Shown here in pieces: positions 1 to 11,560 of a stretch of 35,826 nt of DNA. Origin of the DNA: Oehlia diaphana (lineage: Eukaryota; Glomeromycota; Glomeromycetes; Glomerales; Glomeraceae); the NCBI GenBank assembly GCA_003833135.1, contig QZLH01000279.1:78918-114743 (forward strand). The letters run 5' to 3'. The translations under genes and the position numbers were made by a program. The notes beneath the pieces were generated by a model. That model was not told the DNA's origin. It searched no databases and was given only the letters and a program-made list of their open reading frames with translations. Within the stretch, counting starts at the first letter, position 1. Each line of letters begins with the position of its first letter.

Positions 1-436
1 AAATTAAGAAGAATATTAACTTCTGTTAATGGAATTTTTTCTGAAATTTTAGATAATAATTCCGGTGAATAATTTTTAACTAAATTATTATTCTTAACTG
101 ATTTTGTAATAAAATCCTGAAGGCCCGATAATTGAAAATAATCAGCAGCGTAAAAAGCTTCAATTATATCTTTTTTTAAAGATTCTACTTTAACTGAACC
201 TGTATAAATATATTCTAATATGATTTCCACCCCTGCGGAATTAATCTTTGGAAAAGAAATTTGATTATCATAACTTTCTTTCATCCCATTATAAAGTAGT
301 CCATCAAATAATTCGGACCTTGCTGCTAAAATTGCTCTACAACCATATAATCCTCGCATAAAATTTCTACATCGCTATACTTTGGATTATTTATCAATAA
401 TCTTAAATCTTGTTCTAAAGAATATCCTCTCGTCAT
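1..436 (-). pseudogene. 5' part of a BTB/POZ-SPRY paralogue, frameshifted and cut by the window edge
   Basis: This is the N-terminal third of a second copy of the BTB-SPRY gene at 2008-3405. It aligns base for base with about 2955-3405, with about 14 substitutions over 436 positions by eye. The ATG is at 434-436 and the first 28 codons match. After that, 10 bp present in the intact copy are missing next to position 351, in the coding stretch for the Lys-Lys-Leu-Tyr loop of the BTB fold. The frame then ends within about 8 codons. No other length change is seen, so the break looks recent. The rest of the gene lies outside the window. A 10-bp gap could in principle be an assembly error, but no homopolymer is involved. 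Confidence 0.8.
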
Positions 437-2007
437 TTTTTCAAGAAACCTTTTTTTTTTTGAAAAAGTAAATACAATCCAATATTTATGTATTTGTACT
501 ATGTCATACAAAAACGCAAAAAAAATCACCTGAATTTTAGCTGCGCCCTGATTAGATTGAAATTTCGGTCACGTGTTCTCCAAACTTGAACGAATTTTTT
601 AATATCAATTTTCCTACAATTAAATATGTGAGAAAAACAAATTGTCATCTAAAAAAAAATATTAAACGATTAATTAATCGATTACTAAGAACCTGTCTTT
701 AACCAGTTTAGAAACCATACCTTTTATAGAGTAATAATTTTTTTTGTCTTTAGAAATCACAACTGTATTACGCAATTATAAATAAAATCCCAAAGAACCA
801 TTTTTTTTTCTTTATAACAATTAAAGAGAAAATACAAACCATTAAAACACTAAATACACACACTTGAAAGTTGACCTTATTCTTATAAATAAATTACATT
901 ATAAAATGTTTCTTTACGCGTAGCGAATAAAATTTAAAATTATATGCAAAGAATTATTCCTTTATAAATTATATAAAATTTTGTTCATTAATAAAATTCC
1001 TGTGCACATTATAGTATAATAACATATTATTCTAATAAATAACTGAAATAAAGAATATACCCCGAATATAGTAACATAGCTCTACTTTATAATATTATAA
1101 CAATTCGCTGTCATAAAAGTTCTTGCAAACGAAAATAATTGAATAATCTGCAGCATTATATTGACTATAATTAATAATTCTTCTCAAAAGATTTTAAAAG
1201 TTGAATAAATACAAAATCCAGGAGATCGAAAAATAAAGATGTTAATGGTGTATGATTTTGCCTGTATGAATATTTAATTAACATTCCATCATAAAAATAG
1301 CCGGCCAAATATTGCTATAATTGCAAATAAAAAGATTTGAAGAAAATTATTTGTTAGAACAAGATTTGAATTTCTAATAAATATACAATGGTGATTTAAA
1401 ATTTTGTGTGAGTGAGAAACTGAAAATTACTAACGATATCACAAATTTAGGTCTTCATGAAAAAAAAAAGAGTAATATATTTAGCTGCGCATTCACAATT
1501 ATTTGTTAGAAATAAATTTCTTGCATGATATAAACAATAATCTAGATCTTAATTTTCTTATACAATACGACTAATAAGGTATAATTTAAGACGGACTTTT
1601 TTTTCGAGAAAACACGATCGTAACGAAGTGTATTACGAATCTTTGTTTTTTTTTATTTTTTTTCATAACCATTCATATTTATCTTTCGAAAGCGATTTTT
1701 TTTTATAATAAAATGACAAATTATGATTTTAATAGTACAGATACATACATTTATTATATTTATTGAATATTCTGACTAATTTTACTTTTTTACTGACTAG
1801 TTGCATTACTCAATAGAAAATGATGTTCGATACAATTCTTTCTATATCACGTACTAATATTTATAATAAATTAAATAAATTTAATGTTACGAGAATATAA
1901 GAAATTTGCTTAATAATTTAATTGGCATACATACTATACTATAATTCAATGATTTAATTTCAAAAAAAAAAAAAAAAAAAAAAAGTCAAAAAATTTGTAC
2001 TAACGTT
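437..2007. other. AT-rich intergenic stretch; first part is a diverged copy of the BTB gene's upstream flank
   Basis: No supported gene. From 437 to about 1170 the sequence resembles the 5' flank of the intact BTB gene (3406 to about 4300), with matching blocks in order. Examples are the TTGTACTATGT-type block near 495 and 3488, the TTTAGMARTCACAA block near 750 and 3703, and the TAACAATTCKCYGTCAT block near 1096 and 4244. The duplication therefore includes the promoter. A poly-A run sits at 1962-1984, just downstream of the intact BTB gene's stop codon. Confidence 0.55.
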
Positions 2008-3405
2008 CTAATTTTTTCGATGAGGTTGAATTCGGAAACGACCAGGATAATTTAATGATACTACTGGATAAAGTTTTGAAGGTAGATTATTCCAAGCTGA
2101 TACTTCTGGATATTTTGTACCATTGACTGTAAAAGCGCAAGTTCTTTTATTCATATCTAAATGGACTGTAACTATTGTACCATCACCAAATAAAGGACAG
2201 TAACCTATTACTCCTCTATTAGAATTATAACAATGACCATAGTCACCCAGTACCCATCCAGTAGGTTGAATTCCTGCAATGGTATCATAATCAAAATTTT
2301 CTGACGCACATACTCCAACCCAAGCATTACAACAAACTTTTTCAATAATCACATCCCATTCAAAAATGTCATTACTTTCTAATGATATTTTGGCTCTAAC
2401 ATTTTGGTGTATACTACAACCATATGGTGCATGGACAATTTTTCCGTTATCTTTAATGATAAGTTTTGATCCACATGCTTTCTCATCCCAAACATAACCT
2501 GATAGATTAATAGGTTTTCCACGAATATCACACGAATCTAAATTACTTAATAGTGCTACATGCCGATAAACGTTAAAAATTATTTCAGTTGGAATAATTT
2601 TTAGTGGCTCAACAAAATTGGCTAATATCTTAGTTTTAATTCTTCTGAAATCAATAAACTTGATCAAAGGTTCCAATTCTTTAGCTACTTTTTGTCGGTC
2701 TGTGATAATTTTATTTCCCACTATGATTGAATTCTCTATTTGTTCTAAGGTTGGTAGCAGTTCTATGAGAGCTTTACAATTATCATCAGAGACTTGTTTT
2801 GCTGCTAGAATTGCACTATACCGAAAAACTTCATACTCTCGAGTTGCAAAAGGTAATTCTTTTTCATGTGTACAAGATAAAAGATATTTAAGACCTGTAA
2901 TAGATAAACGACCAAATTCAATATTATTTAATGGCATAACTGCCACTGTTTCAACCAATAAATTAAGAAGAATATTATCTTCTGTTAATGGAACTTTTTC
3001 TAAAATTTTAGATAATAATTCCGGTGAATAATTTTTAACTAAATTATTATACTTAATTGATTTTGTAATAAAATCCTGAAGGTCCGATAATTGAAAATAA
3101 TCAGCAGCGTAAAAAGCTTCAATTATATCTTTTTTTAAAGATTCTACTTTAACTGAACCTGTATAAATATATTCTAATATAATTTCCATCCCTACGGAAT
3201 TAATCTTTGGAAAAGAAATTTTATTATCATAACTTTCTTTCATCCCATTATAAAGTAGTCTATCAAATACTTCGGACCTTGCTGCTAAAATTGCTCTACA
3301 ACCATATAATTTCTTTTCATCCTCGCATAAAATTTCTACGTCGCTATACTTTGGATTATTTATTAATAATCTTAAATCTTGTTCTAAAGAATATCCTCTC
3401 GTCAT
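2008..3405 (-). CDS. BTB/POZ-BACK-like-SPRY domain protein, intronless, 465 aa
   Basis: Probable substrate adaptor of a Cullin3 ubiquitin ligase; this is inferred from the architecture. Residues about 10-115 form a BTB/POZ domain: SDVEILCE near the start, the CRAILAARSEVFDRLLYNGM core, then the IILEYIYTGSV stretch. Residues about 125-230 resemble a BACK helical linker (NYSPELLSKIL... NILLNLLVE). Residues about 295-460 read as a SPRY/B30.2-type domain, with the spaced tryptophans of FEWDVIIEK, AWVGVCAS and GWVLGDYG and the late NLPSKLYPVVSL strand. There are no introns, as is usual for the BTB expansions of Rhizophagus. The start is the only ATG in place before the BTB domain and matches the start of the broken copy at 436. 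It is followed by the F-box gene at 4977 in the opposite orientation. The partner recognised by the SPRY domain cannot be told from sequence. Confidence 0.9.
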   Translation of the reverse strand: MTRGYSLEQDLRLLINNPKYSDVEILCEDEKKLYGCRAILAARSEVFDRLLYNGMKESYDNKISFPKINSVGMEIILEYIYTGSVKVESLKKDIIEAFYAADYFQLSDLQDFITKSIKYNNLVKNYSPELLSKILEKVPLTEDNILLNLLVETVAVMPLNNIEFGRLSITGLKYLLSCTHEKELPFATREYEVFRYSAILAAKQVSDDNCKALIELLPTLEQIENSIIVGNKIITDRQKVAKELEPLIKFIDFRRIKTKILANFVEPLKIIPTEIIFNVYRHVALLSNLDSCDIRGKPINLSGYVWDEKACGSKLIIKDNGKIVHAPYGCSIHQNVRAKISLESNDIFEWDVIIEKVCCNAWVGVCASENFDYDTIAGIQPTGWVLGDYGHCYNSNRGVIGYCPLFGDGTIVTVHLDMNKRTCAFTVNGTKYPEVSAWNNLPSKLYPVVSLNYPGRFRIQPHRKN

Positions 3406-4976
3406 TTTAAAGTTATTTTTTTTTTCTTAGAAAGAAGAAAATTTAAAAAAGGTCCTATTTTTGGATTTAAACATATATTTATATATGTTGTACTATGTTG
3501 TACTAAAATATTGTGTAAATCCATTGAAATATTTGTTTGCGCCTTTGTCATTGATTTAGGGTAATAAAGACTTCAAATTTTAACGGAGTAGTAAATCACT
3601 AATTCAAAATTTTAAATTTTTCGACTATCAACGTTTGAGTTGAGCCTTTCTTTCAGTTTGTTAAATAATTTTTTTTGAGTTTATAATTAGATTTTCTTTC
3701 CTTTAGCAGTCACAAATTGATTGCGTGGATTAAGAATGAGATATCTCTTCCTTTATAACTACTAAAAAAAGTATAAATTACAATTCATTTGACGGTAAAA
3801 CTATTTGTGAGGTTATATTTATAAAAATAGGGTTTATTTTCTTTTTAAGTGTAAAATTTTATACACATGTTACATAAGGAATAAATTTAAAATAATTCTT
3901 TAATTAGTGGTAATAAATATTTTTTCTAAAAAAAACATTCATAATAAATAATGCCGACAAAATAAACTCATGAAGCTTATTGTCGTTTAATATAAGTTTA
4001 AAATCTAAAAAATTATCATTTATTTTTTAAACTATTAGATTATTTCTATATATATAAAACTTTTTGTACAGTTTACACATGCTCCAACATTCTAACGCTC
4101 CAACGGACCAATCTTATTCGAATATTGCTCGTTCCAAAAAAAAAAATCAGCAGATTTTATATAATGAAAATATTTTATAATAGTCAATATTATATAATTT
4201 ACATAATATTTTCCGTATCCTGAAATTCTTTTCCAAAGTATTTTAACAATTCTCCGTCATGAAAATGAAAATCATCTGCACAACATAAAATCTTTACTAT
4301 ATTAGATTTAGTTAAAAGGTACCCGTCCTGGAACCGGATAAGGTTAACCAGTTTGATTATGTAGATCATAAAATCCTGACGACATTTTCGAGAATGTCAG
4401 TTATGTAATATGTAGTGCAAGTCGAACAACGCATGTGATTTACCTAAACCATTTTCATTGTCAGATTGTGTTTACGGACTGGAATGAGAAATGGTTTAGT
4501 ACATCAGGGGTAAAATAGATAATGTTTTCTTTGAGAAATTCCGGACTGTATTTTTTTTATACAATTGGGAATTATAAGATATTCTTGCGTGGCATGACGT
4601 ATTCCATAAATATTTGATCATACTAATATCGTAATTGTTCCACTACATCATAATCTTTACTTATTCCGGGATTCTAATACATATTAGTTAAATTCTTTTT
4701 TTGTAAAATTAATAAGTTAAAAATGGTTATTTATCACAAGAAGTTCAATATTAATGTTAGTGCCTAAAATTTATTAGGAAATGTATCGGAATAAAAATTT
4801 TCCATTTTTATAGGTTGATCAACAAATTTTTTGGACTAAGGTAATATCCGTCACACCATGATCATTTCAATATTAGTACGGATTTATTATCCTGCATTTT
4901 GGATTTGACCCTTATGGAAAAAAATTCGGCTGATATATTTTTTTTTTTTTCTCTCCCTTTCTTTTTTTTTCCCCCA
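3406..4976. other. Divergent intergenic region between the BTB and F-box genes
   Basis: It must contain the promoters of both flanking genes. The left part, to about 4300, is paralogous to 437-1170. A 17-bp hairpin lies at 4444-4499. The right end, 4939-4975, is an almost pure T/C tract directly before the F-box ATG, typical of a fungal pyrimidine-rich core promoter or leader. No coding signal was found. Confidence 0.5.
4444..4499. repeat. Imperfect hairpin (16-17 bp arms)
   Basis: The left arm CTAAACCATTTTCATT at 4444-4459 is the reverse complement of 4483-4499 apart from one bulged base, with a loop of about 23 bp. The size and isolation suggest a degraded MITE or a regulatory palindrome. 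No flanking duplication was recognised. Confidence 0.4.
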
Positions 4977-6632
4977 ATGGCATGTTCAAAAATATTTTCA
5001 GGAAATTTACCTGAATTATTAAATGAAATTATACAATATTTTCGTACCGATTTTTTAACATTACATTCATGTATTTTAGTTAATAGATTATGGTGTCGTT
5101 TGGCTATTCCATTATTATGGGAAGATCCATTCTCTAATCCTACAGCAAATTATCATTTCATTAGAAATTTTTTATATAATTTAAATGATAATGATAAAAG
5201 AAAATTAATTGAATATGAAATTAATATTGATTTAATATCATCAAACACATTATTTAATTATCCTAATTATATTAAATGTTTAAATACATGGAAAATTTTT
5301 CATTATATTGAAAAATGGATTGATTTTATTAAATTAGGGACATCTTTAAATTCTGATAAGATAAGAGAGATATCAAAAATAATTTATAATTCCATATTAA
5401 AAAATGAAAATAATATTAATTTACGTACATTTGAAATTATATTAATTAGGGATCATGATTATTTTAATGATATATTGGAATTAATATTACAAAATCAGAA
5501 TTTAATTCTTAATATTAAAAATTTAAAAATTTCATTTAATGGAATTATTAAAACAACAAATATATTTTATGATTTTTTAAAATTTTTATATAATAATTGT
5601 AAAACAATTTCAATACTTTATTTTCACCATAAGATGAATTATGATGATTTATTAATCATAAAATATTGTTCTGAATTAATCATTTCACAACAAAATCTTG
5701 AAAAAATGTTATTTGGATTTCATATTTATAATTCAATATTTTTATCATTAAAAAATTCAAATTGTTCAAATACTTTAAAAACTATTATATTTTATAATAT
5801 AAATTTTAAAAATATAACAAATTTTAAACAAGTTATTGAACAATTAAATGTTTTAAAATCTATTCATATACTTTATTGTTTTTCTTTAAATTATGATTTT
5901 ATTCAACAAATTATTAATATTAACAAACCATTTAAATTAACTTCATTATTTATGAAAGAAAAATTTCAAATTGATAATTTTCAAGCTTTATTACAAATTT
6001 CTGGTGATTATTTAGAAAATATTGGTTTATTAACTAGTAATAAATTAAAATATCAATTACTTGAAATTATTATAAAATATTGTAAAAATATCAAATTTTT
6101 TGATTTACCAGGTTTTGATTATCAAAATATTTATTTATCAATGGATTTAATTAAAAAATTTAATAATCATCATCTTAATTATATTATAATTGATTTTGAT
6201 AGACTTCATATTCTTAATCAACCAAATGATGATATTCTTAATATTAGTTCAATTATATTAAAAGAGTTAGGTCAAATTTTACCTTTAAAATTGGAATATT
6301 TAGATTTATCTCTTTCAATTGATGAAAATATTTTTGAAATATTTTTAAAAAATTCTCAAAATACTTTTATTAAGAAATTATTAATTAATAATAAAATTCA
6401 GATAGGTAATGAGAATATTTTATCTTTTATAAAAGAATATATTATGAAAAAGAAAAAAATTGATTATTTTGCTTTTAAAATGAAGGATGATTCAGATGAT
6501 TCAATAGAAAAATGTAAAGATTTATTTTTTATGAAGGATGAAGTTAAAATATTTGAATCATATAATATTAAGGTTCAAAATTATGGTGATTTAAAGATTC
6601 AACATTATAGTTATATAGAAGAAATGTATTAG
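4977..6632 (+). CDS. F-box protein with leucine-rich C-terminal region, intronless, 551 aa
   Basis: Likely an SCF ubiquitin-ligase receptor. Residues about 8-50 (LPELLNEIIQYF... LHSCILVNRLWCRLAIPLLWEDPF) are a classic F-box of the type seen in the large Rhizophagus F-box family. The remaining 500 residues are rich in Leu, Ile and Asn, with irregular LRR-like strands and no other domain I recognise. The frame stays open upstream to an ATG at 4899. However, that extension is translated from the T/C tract and gives Phe/Pro runs, so the ATG at 4977 is preferred. Codon use is extremely AT-biased. The stop is at 6630-6632. It is related in architecture, but not closely in sequence, to the F-box gene at 33698-35230. 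Confidence 0.85.
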   Translation: MACSKIFSGNLPELLNEIIQYFRTDFLTLHSCILVNRLWCRLAIPLLWEDPFSNPTANYHFIRNFLYNLNDNDKRKLIEYEINIDLISSNTLFNYPNYIKCLNTWKIFHYIEKWIDFIKLGTSLNSDKIREISKIIYNSILKNENNINLRTFEIILIRDHDYFNDILELILQNQNLILNIKNLKISFNGIIKTTNIFYDFLKFLYNNCKTISILYFHHKMNYDDLLIIKYCSELIISQQNLEKMLFGFHIYNSIFLSLKNSNCSNTLKTIIFYNINFKNITNFKQVIEQLNVLKSIHILYCFSLNYDFIQQIININKPFKLTSLFMKEKFQIDNFQALLQISGDYLENIGLLTSNKLKYQLLEIIIKYCKNIKFFDLPGFDYQNIYLSMDLIKKFNNHHLNYIIIDFDRLHILNQPNDDILNISSIILKELGQILPLKLEYLDLSLSIDENIFEIFLKNSQNTFIKKLLINNKIQIGNENILSFIKEYIMKKKKIDYFAFKMKDDSDDSIEKCKDLFFMKDEVKIFESYNIKVQNYGDLKIQHYSYIEEMY

Positions 6633-6950
6633 GGTTATAATTTAAGTTAGATTTTTAAAGTTTAGATATGAAAAAAAAAAAAATTTTTTTTTTTAGTTAT
6701 GTAATTATGTATAAATAAATTATTCTATATTATATTGATGATTATTCCAAAAAAAAATTTTTATTATATTTTATTATATATCTATTATACAGTATTTATT
6801 AAACGTCTAAAACATGTACAGTATATCTACTCCAAAAAAAACGTCTATACTCATATAATTAATTTTAATTAATTTGTACAGTTTTGTCAATGATCGGCAT
6901 AGTTAAACAATATTTAATAGCGGCGTCCGACATTCCTTTTTCTGCAAATC
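6633..6950. promoter_or_regulatory. Spacer with a conserved upstream block of the first SDR gene
   Basis: Positions 6871-6901 match 10132-10162, upstream of the second SDR, with three G/A differences in 31 bases. The core TGATCRGCATA also recurs, more weakly, upstream of the fourth copy near 13380. A GCGTCCGA-like element and the sequence AATCATGCAA around the ATG are shared by the copies. This marks the promoter as part of the duplicated unit. The rest is AT-rich 3' flank of the F-box gene. Confidence 0.5.
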
Positions 6951-8257
6951 ATGCAAATAAAGGGGAATACATTTATTGTTACTGGAGGGTAAATATTATT
7001 GTAGTTAATCGAACTATATTACTAAAAAAAATACTGTTTTTAAATTGAAATTTTTTTTTTTTTTTAGAGGAAGTGGATTAGGATTATCTGCGGCTCAAGA
7101 ATTATTAAGATTGGGAGCAAATGTGGTGGTAAATATTATATTATATATATATATTGAAATTTAATTTTTTTTTTTAAAAAAAAAAAAATTTTTTCGATAG
7201 GTAATCGATTTGAAAAATGACGGGAAATCATTTTTTAAAGGTCAAGAAAAAAATGTTTTATTTGTTCAAGCGGACGTAACATCTGAAGTATGTATTAAAT
7301 ATTTTTTTTTTTATTTATTAAAATTTACAGACAAAAAGATTTGAACCGATTTATTTTGTTTTCAGGAAGAAATATCTAAAGCTATTCAACAAGCAATTGA
7401 AAAATTTGGGGAGAATATTCGTGGAGTTGTAAATTGTGGTGGTGTATTTATAGTAGGAAAAGTATGTTTTTACATTCAGTTATTTATGTTATCTGTTATG
7501 AAATTTTAATTGAAATTATTTTTAATCGAATAATAATAGATTATTGGTTCAAATGGGAAACCATTGTCTTTGGATACATTTAAATTTGGTGTTAACGTTA
7601 ATCTGGTAAATACAAATTTTTTAATCAAATAATTTAATTAAAATAATTCACACGCGCATATTAATATATTTATATTATTTAGGTCGGAACTTTTAACGTA
7701 TGTAGGCTAGTAGCCGCACAAATGGTTAAACAAAGACCATTAGAAGAAGGTAATATATCTTTTGTTTATAAAATATTTTAACTAATACATGACTAATATA
7801 TTATGATTAATATTTCAATCAGGAGAAAGAGGTGTAATAGTAAATATATCATCAATCGCTTATCAAGATGGTCAAGTAGGACAAGTTACTTATTCTGCAA
7901 CTAAAGGTGGTGTGGCTTCAATGACCTTACCTATGACGAGAGATTTATCTAGATTTGGTATTAGAGTTGTTGCTATTGCTCCCGGATTATTTGGTATTTA
8001 TAATATTGCGTATTATTTTATTTAATATTTAATGTTTATTTATCATTTTGAAATTTTTTTTAGAAACTCCAATGGCATCAACAAATAATTCAAATGATAG
8101 ATTATACCAGAAATTGTTAAATCAAATTGAGTACCCTGGTAGATTTGGTAAAGCAGATGGTGAATTTAATAAGCTAGTTATTCATTTAATTGAGAATACT
8201 TATATGAATGGTGAAATCATTAGAATTGATGCTGGTACTAAATTAGGAAAATTATAA
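6951..8257 (+). CDS. HSD17B10-like short-chain dehydrogenase/reductase, copy A (259 aa, 8 exons)
   Basis: NAD-dependent SDR resembling 3-hydroxyacyl-CoA dehydrogenase type 2 / 17beta-HSD10, expected in mitochondria (fatty-acid and branched-chain oxidation). Exons: 6951-6988, 7068-7128, 7201-7287, 7366-7461, 7540-7605, 7683-7749, 7823-7993, 8064-8257. All introns are GT-AG and the total is 780 nt. The Rossmann motif TGGGSGLG is at residues 11-18, the cofactor Asp at 36, and the ADVTSE strand at about 57-62. NCGG at 85-88 replaces the usual NxAG. The Asn of NLVGTF is at 115. Catalytic Ser149, Tyr162 and Lys166 (YSATK) are present, then the APGLFETP segment and the C-terminal [11 protein letters not shown]. 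Human HSD17B10 is 261 aa, so the length fits. There is no cleavable presequence. It is the first of four tandem copies and keeps the most canonical ADVT motif. Substrate is not determinable. Confidence 0.9.
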
Positions 8258-10215
8258 ATTTATTTATTTAAGTTATTATTATTTATTATCTATATATTAT
8301 CTATATATTATTTTATTAAACTACTAATATTTGTTGATTTTGTATTTGATAAATTATAAATATATGTATCCTAACAAATTATACATTATAATATCGTTAA
8401 AAGCACGAAAAATATGCGCCTGCGGGGTATCATCCATAAAATAAAAATTAAAAAATCACTGTAAACGGTGTATCTCACAAAGAAATTTTGGGATGTTAGA
8501 CTAACGGGCAGTGATGATGCATTTGAAATATTGGAAAGGATTGGAATTGGAAGGCTTGCCGCCCGAAGGGACTAAAGTCTCAATCATAATCGTAACGTGT
8601 AATTTATTGTTATCGATAACAGTGTATGATTATTACACAAAGCATATAGTACAAAATAAGGAGATTTCAGGATTTTCGTTCCTAATGAATAACTAAAAAA
8701 AAGAGTAACGCCGTTACCAAAATCACTATGAAAATGGTAACCGGGTTTGTTGCAACTACCCCAAGAACACCACCAAAAAATTTTCGTAACATGACTTTGT
8801 ACTTCTAATATAAAATAGTAAATATATAATATTTTTCACAGTTCTCCCTTCTCACCTGTTATTTCTAGTAATTTCACCTTGAATGATTCGGATGATTATT
8901 CTCGCGAAACCACATATTGTATGGTGCGTAACACCTAAACTCGACAAAAATTTAACATAAATTCTAAGTGTATCTAGTTTTCAAATTTGTATGTATACCG
9001 AAAAAAATTCTTATTACAGTTCACCCTCTTTATAGCTAATTTTTAATTTGCTATAATTAAGAAAAGTTCAGGTACAAATTTTTTTTTTATTTATAATAAA
9101 ATGACCCTCAGTATAGTTGAATTTCTCACTAACGAATTTTAATCTCCATGGGATTCACTATAGTAAGGGTGAACTGCATAAACTATTATTTTATTCATAA
9201 TAATAAATTATTACGGTACTGTATTTTACCTAATACTTTTGCTATTTTTTATTCCTACAGTAATTGTCCGTAGCGAAGGACGCTTTAGTACTACGCAAAG
9301 TTAAAATTTTGAAGTCACGGGTGTTTCCGTCCATCACGTGATTTTCACCAATTAAAAATTGTGCCTCTGATTTTTTTGATCTATATCTAAATAAGCTCAA
9401 GACTTCCATATTAGACATCTTATAAATAACAATACTTTTATTATGTATTCAATAGGATCATGCATACTATACTGGTTATTTATATATAAACATGATCTCG
9501 GAAGTCTGCGTAATGACACAGCTATTCGCAGTTCGACGTTCCTATCTGCTATCCAATAACCAATATTTTATACTATAAATATAGCATAATACTATTCTCA
9601 ATACACTATATCATAATTCAAATTTTTCCGGTTCTTGGTGCTGTTTGATAATTTTTTAGTGTTGTAAAATATCATCATTCAACTTTTCCTATAATTTGGA
9701 ATTTGGTCAGACTTTCTTTACCCATAGATGCTTACATGATTTCTCTAATAATTCTTAGTCTTTAAACATAATTCTCTTTCATAAAGTTCATTGGTATTTA
9801 CTTTAAAATTATATAGTCCGTTAATAGTATCGGAATACCAAATTATCATCTTGTAATATTGTTTCAGCATTTTTTAAATATCTTCTTTAAATCCCATCTC
9901 ACAAACCTTATGTTTTGTTTATACATGTGACCAAAATTATTTTATAATGCCATAATTATATAAATTTGGAATGCCATAATTCATGTGTAATTTATTATAT
10001 AGAGTAATGAATTTATAATTTTGGCAGCATGTATAACATAAATTTTTAGTAAAAAATTTATAAATTAACCGAAAATAATCATCCAAATCAGGTTTTTATA
10101 TATATTATAGTCATGCGGTAATTTAATAATTAATTTATACAGTTTTATCAATGATCAGCATAATAAAACTTAATAGTCGATTATTAGGCGTTCAACTCTT
10201 TCTATTCTGCAAGTC
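8258..10215. other. Spacer between SDR copies A and B
   Basis: No supported gene. Positions 8373-8413 are nearly identical to 11704-11743 behind copy B. Positions 8450-8560 resemble 15040-15130 behind copy D, so 3' flanks were copied with the genes. Positions 9640-9900 match 12165-12450 in the B-C spacer block by block (for example TATTGTTTCAGCATTT). A Tc1/mariner-like MITE is at 9017-9176. The rest is AT-rich and featureless. Confidence 0.5.
9017..9176. mobile_element. MITE-like element (160 bp) with Tc1/mariner-type ends
   Basis: The left end, CAGTTCACCCTCTTTATAG, pairs with the right end at about 9158-9176, whose reverse complement is CAGTTCACCCTTACTATAG. Only three mismatches occur in 19 bases. 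The dinucleotide TA precedes the left end and CA follows the right end, consistent with a TA target duplication with one mutated copy. There is no coding capacity. A solo copy of the same end occurs at 16226. The class is inferred from the end sequence and the TA. Confidence 0.6.
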
Positions 10216-11560
10216 ATGCAAATTAAAGGGAATACATTTATTGTTACTGGAGGGTAAATATTATTGTAATTAAATGACTTTGTTAGTAAGAAAAAAGTAT
10301 TGTTTTTAAATTAAATTTTTTTTTTAGAGGAAGTGGATTAGGATTATCGGCAGCTCGAGAATTATTAAGATTAGAAGCAAATGTGGCGGTAAATATTATT
10401 ATAGTACTGTATATAATGGGAATTTTTTATTATTTATTTATTTAATTTTTTTTTATAGGTAATCGATTTGAAAGATGACGGAAAATCATTTTTTAAAGGT
10501 CAAGAAAAAAATGTTTTGTTTGTTCAAGCGAACGTAACATCTGAAGTATGTATTAAATTTTTTTCCAATTTTTAATAATAAAAAAAAACATTTTTTTTTT
10601 AATTAAATTTACTAAAGAAAGATTTTGAACCGATTTTAATTTTTTTTGCTTTTAGGAAGAAATATCTAAAGCAATTCAACAAGCAATTGATAAATTTGGG
10701 GAAAATATTCGTGGAGTTATAAATTGCGGTGGTATATTTACAACAGGGAAGGTATGTTTTTACATTCAGTTATTTGTGTTTTTTTGTTATGTAACTTTTA
10801 ATTGAAATTATTTTTAATTGAATAATAATAGATCGTTAATCGAAACGGAAAGCCATTGGATTTAGAATCATTTAAATTTACTATTAACGTTAATTTGGTA
10901 AATACAAATTTTTAATCAAATAATTAAATAGAAATGATTCACACACACACATATTTTTTATTATTTAGGTTGGAACTTTTAACGTATGTAGGTTAGTAGC
11001 TGCACAAATGGTTAAACAAAAACCATTAGAAGAGGGTAATGTTTCTTTTATTATTTATAAAATATTTCGGCCAATATATGACTAATATATTATGATTAAT
11101 ATTTTAATTAGGAGAAAGAGGCGTAATAATAAATATATCATCAATCGCTTATCAAGATGGACAAGCAGGCATTATTTCATACTCCGCATCTAAAGGTGGT
11201 GTGGCCTCAATGACTTTACCTATGACGAGAGATTTATCTAAATTTGGTATTAGAGTTGTTACTATTGCTCCCGGATTTTTTGGTATTTATAGTATTACAC
11301 ATTATTTTGTTTAATAATTATGTTTAATATTGATTAAAGTTATATTTATCATTTTGAAAATTTTAGATACTCCCTTGACATCAGCTGCTACTACAGATGA
11401 AAAATTAACCCAAAAATTGATAAATCAAATTGAGTACCCTGGTAGATTTGGTAAAGCAGATGGTGAATTTAATAAGCTAGTTACTCATTTAATTGAGAAT
11501 ACTTATATGAATGGTGAAATCATTAGAATTGACGCTGGTACTAAATTAGGAAAATTATAA
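10216..11560 (+). CDS. HSD17B10-like short-chain dehydrogenase/reductase, copy B (259 aa, 8 exons)
   Basis: Second intact paralogue with exactly the same exon phases and lengths as copy A. Exons: 10216-10253, 10328-10388, 10459-10545, 10656-10751, 10832-10897, 10969-11035, 11112-11282, 11367-11560; 780 nt in total. TGGGSGLG, the Asn of NLVGTF, the NISS serine and YSASK are all present. Differences from A that may matter: ANVTSE instead of ADVTSE (this Asp normally contacts the adenine of NAD), IIS before the catalytic Tyr, APGFFDTPLTS instead of APGLFETPMAS, and Glu for Gly before the second strand (RLEANVA). The last 60 residues are almost identical to A. Expected to be an enzyme, but with altered cofactor or substrate contacts. 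Confidence 0.88.

Noticed and set aside
2618..3410. Plus-strand open frames inside the BTB-SPRY gene (2618-3031 and 3207-3410)
   Set aside because: They are antisense to strong, domain-supported coding sequence and show no protein features of their own.
4899..4976. Upstream ATG extension of the first F-box gene
   Set aside because: It would translate a T/C tract into Phe/Pro runs; the ATG at 4977 directly precedes the F-box, as in the related gene at 35230.
8511..8696. Open frame of 61 codons behind SDR copy A
   Set aside because: It lies in the duplicated 3' flank. The corresponding flank of copy D does not keep the frame, and no domain is seen.
8707..8742. Small palindrome GTTACCA...TGGTAAC
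   Set aside because: The arms are only about 7-9 bp, which is expected by chance over this length; no flanking duplication.
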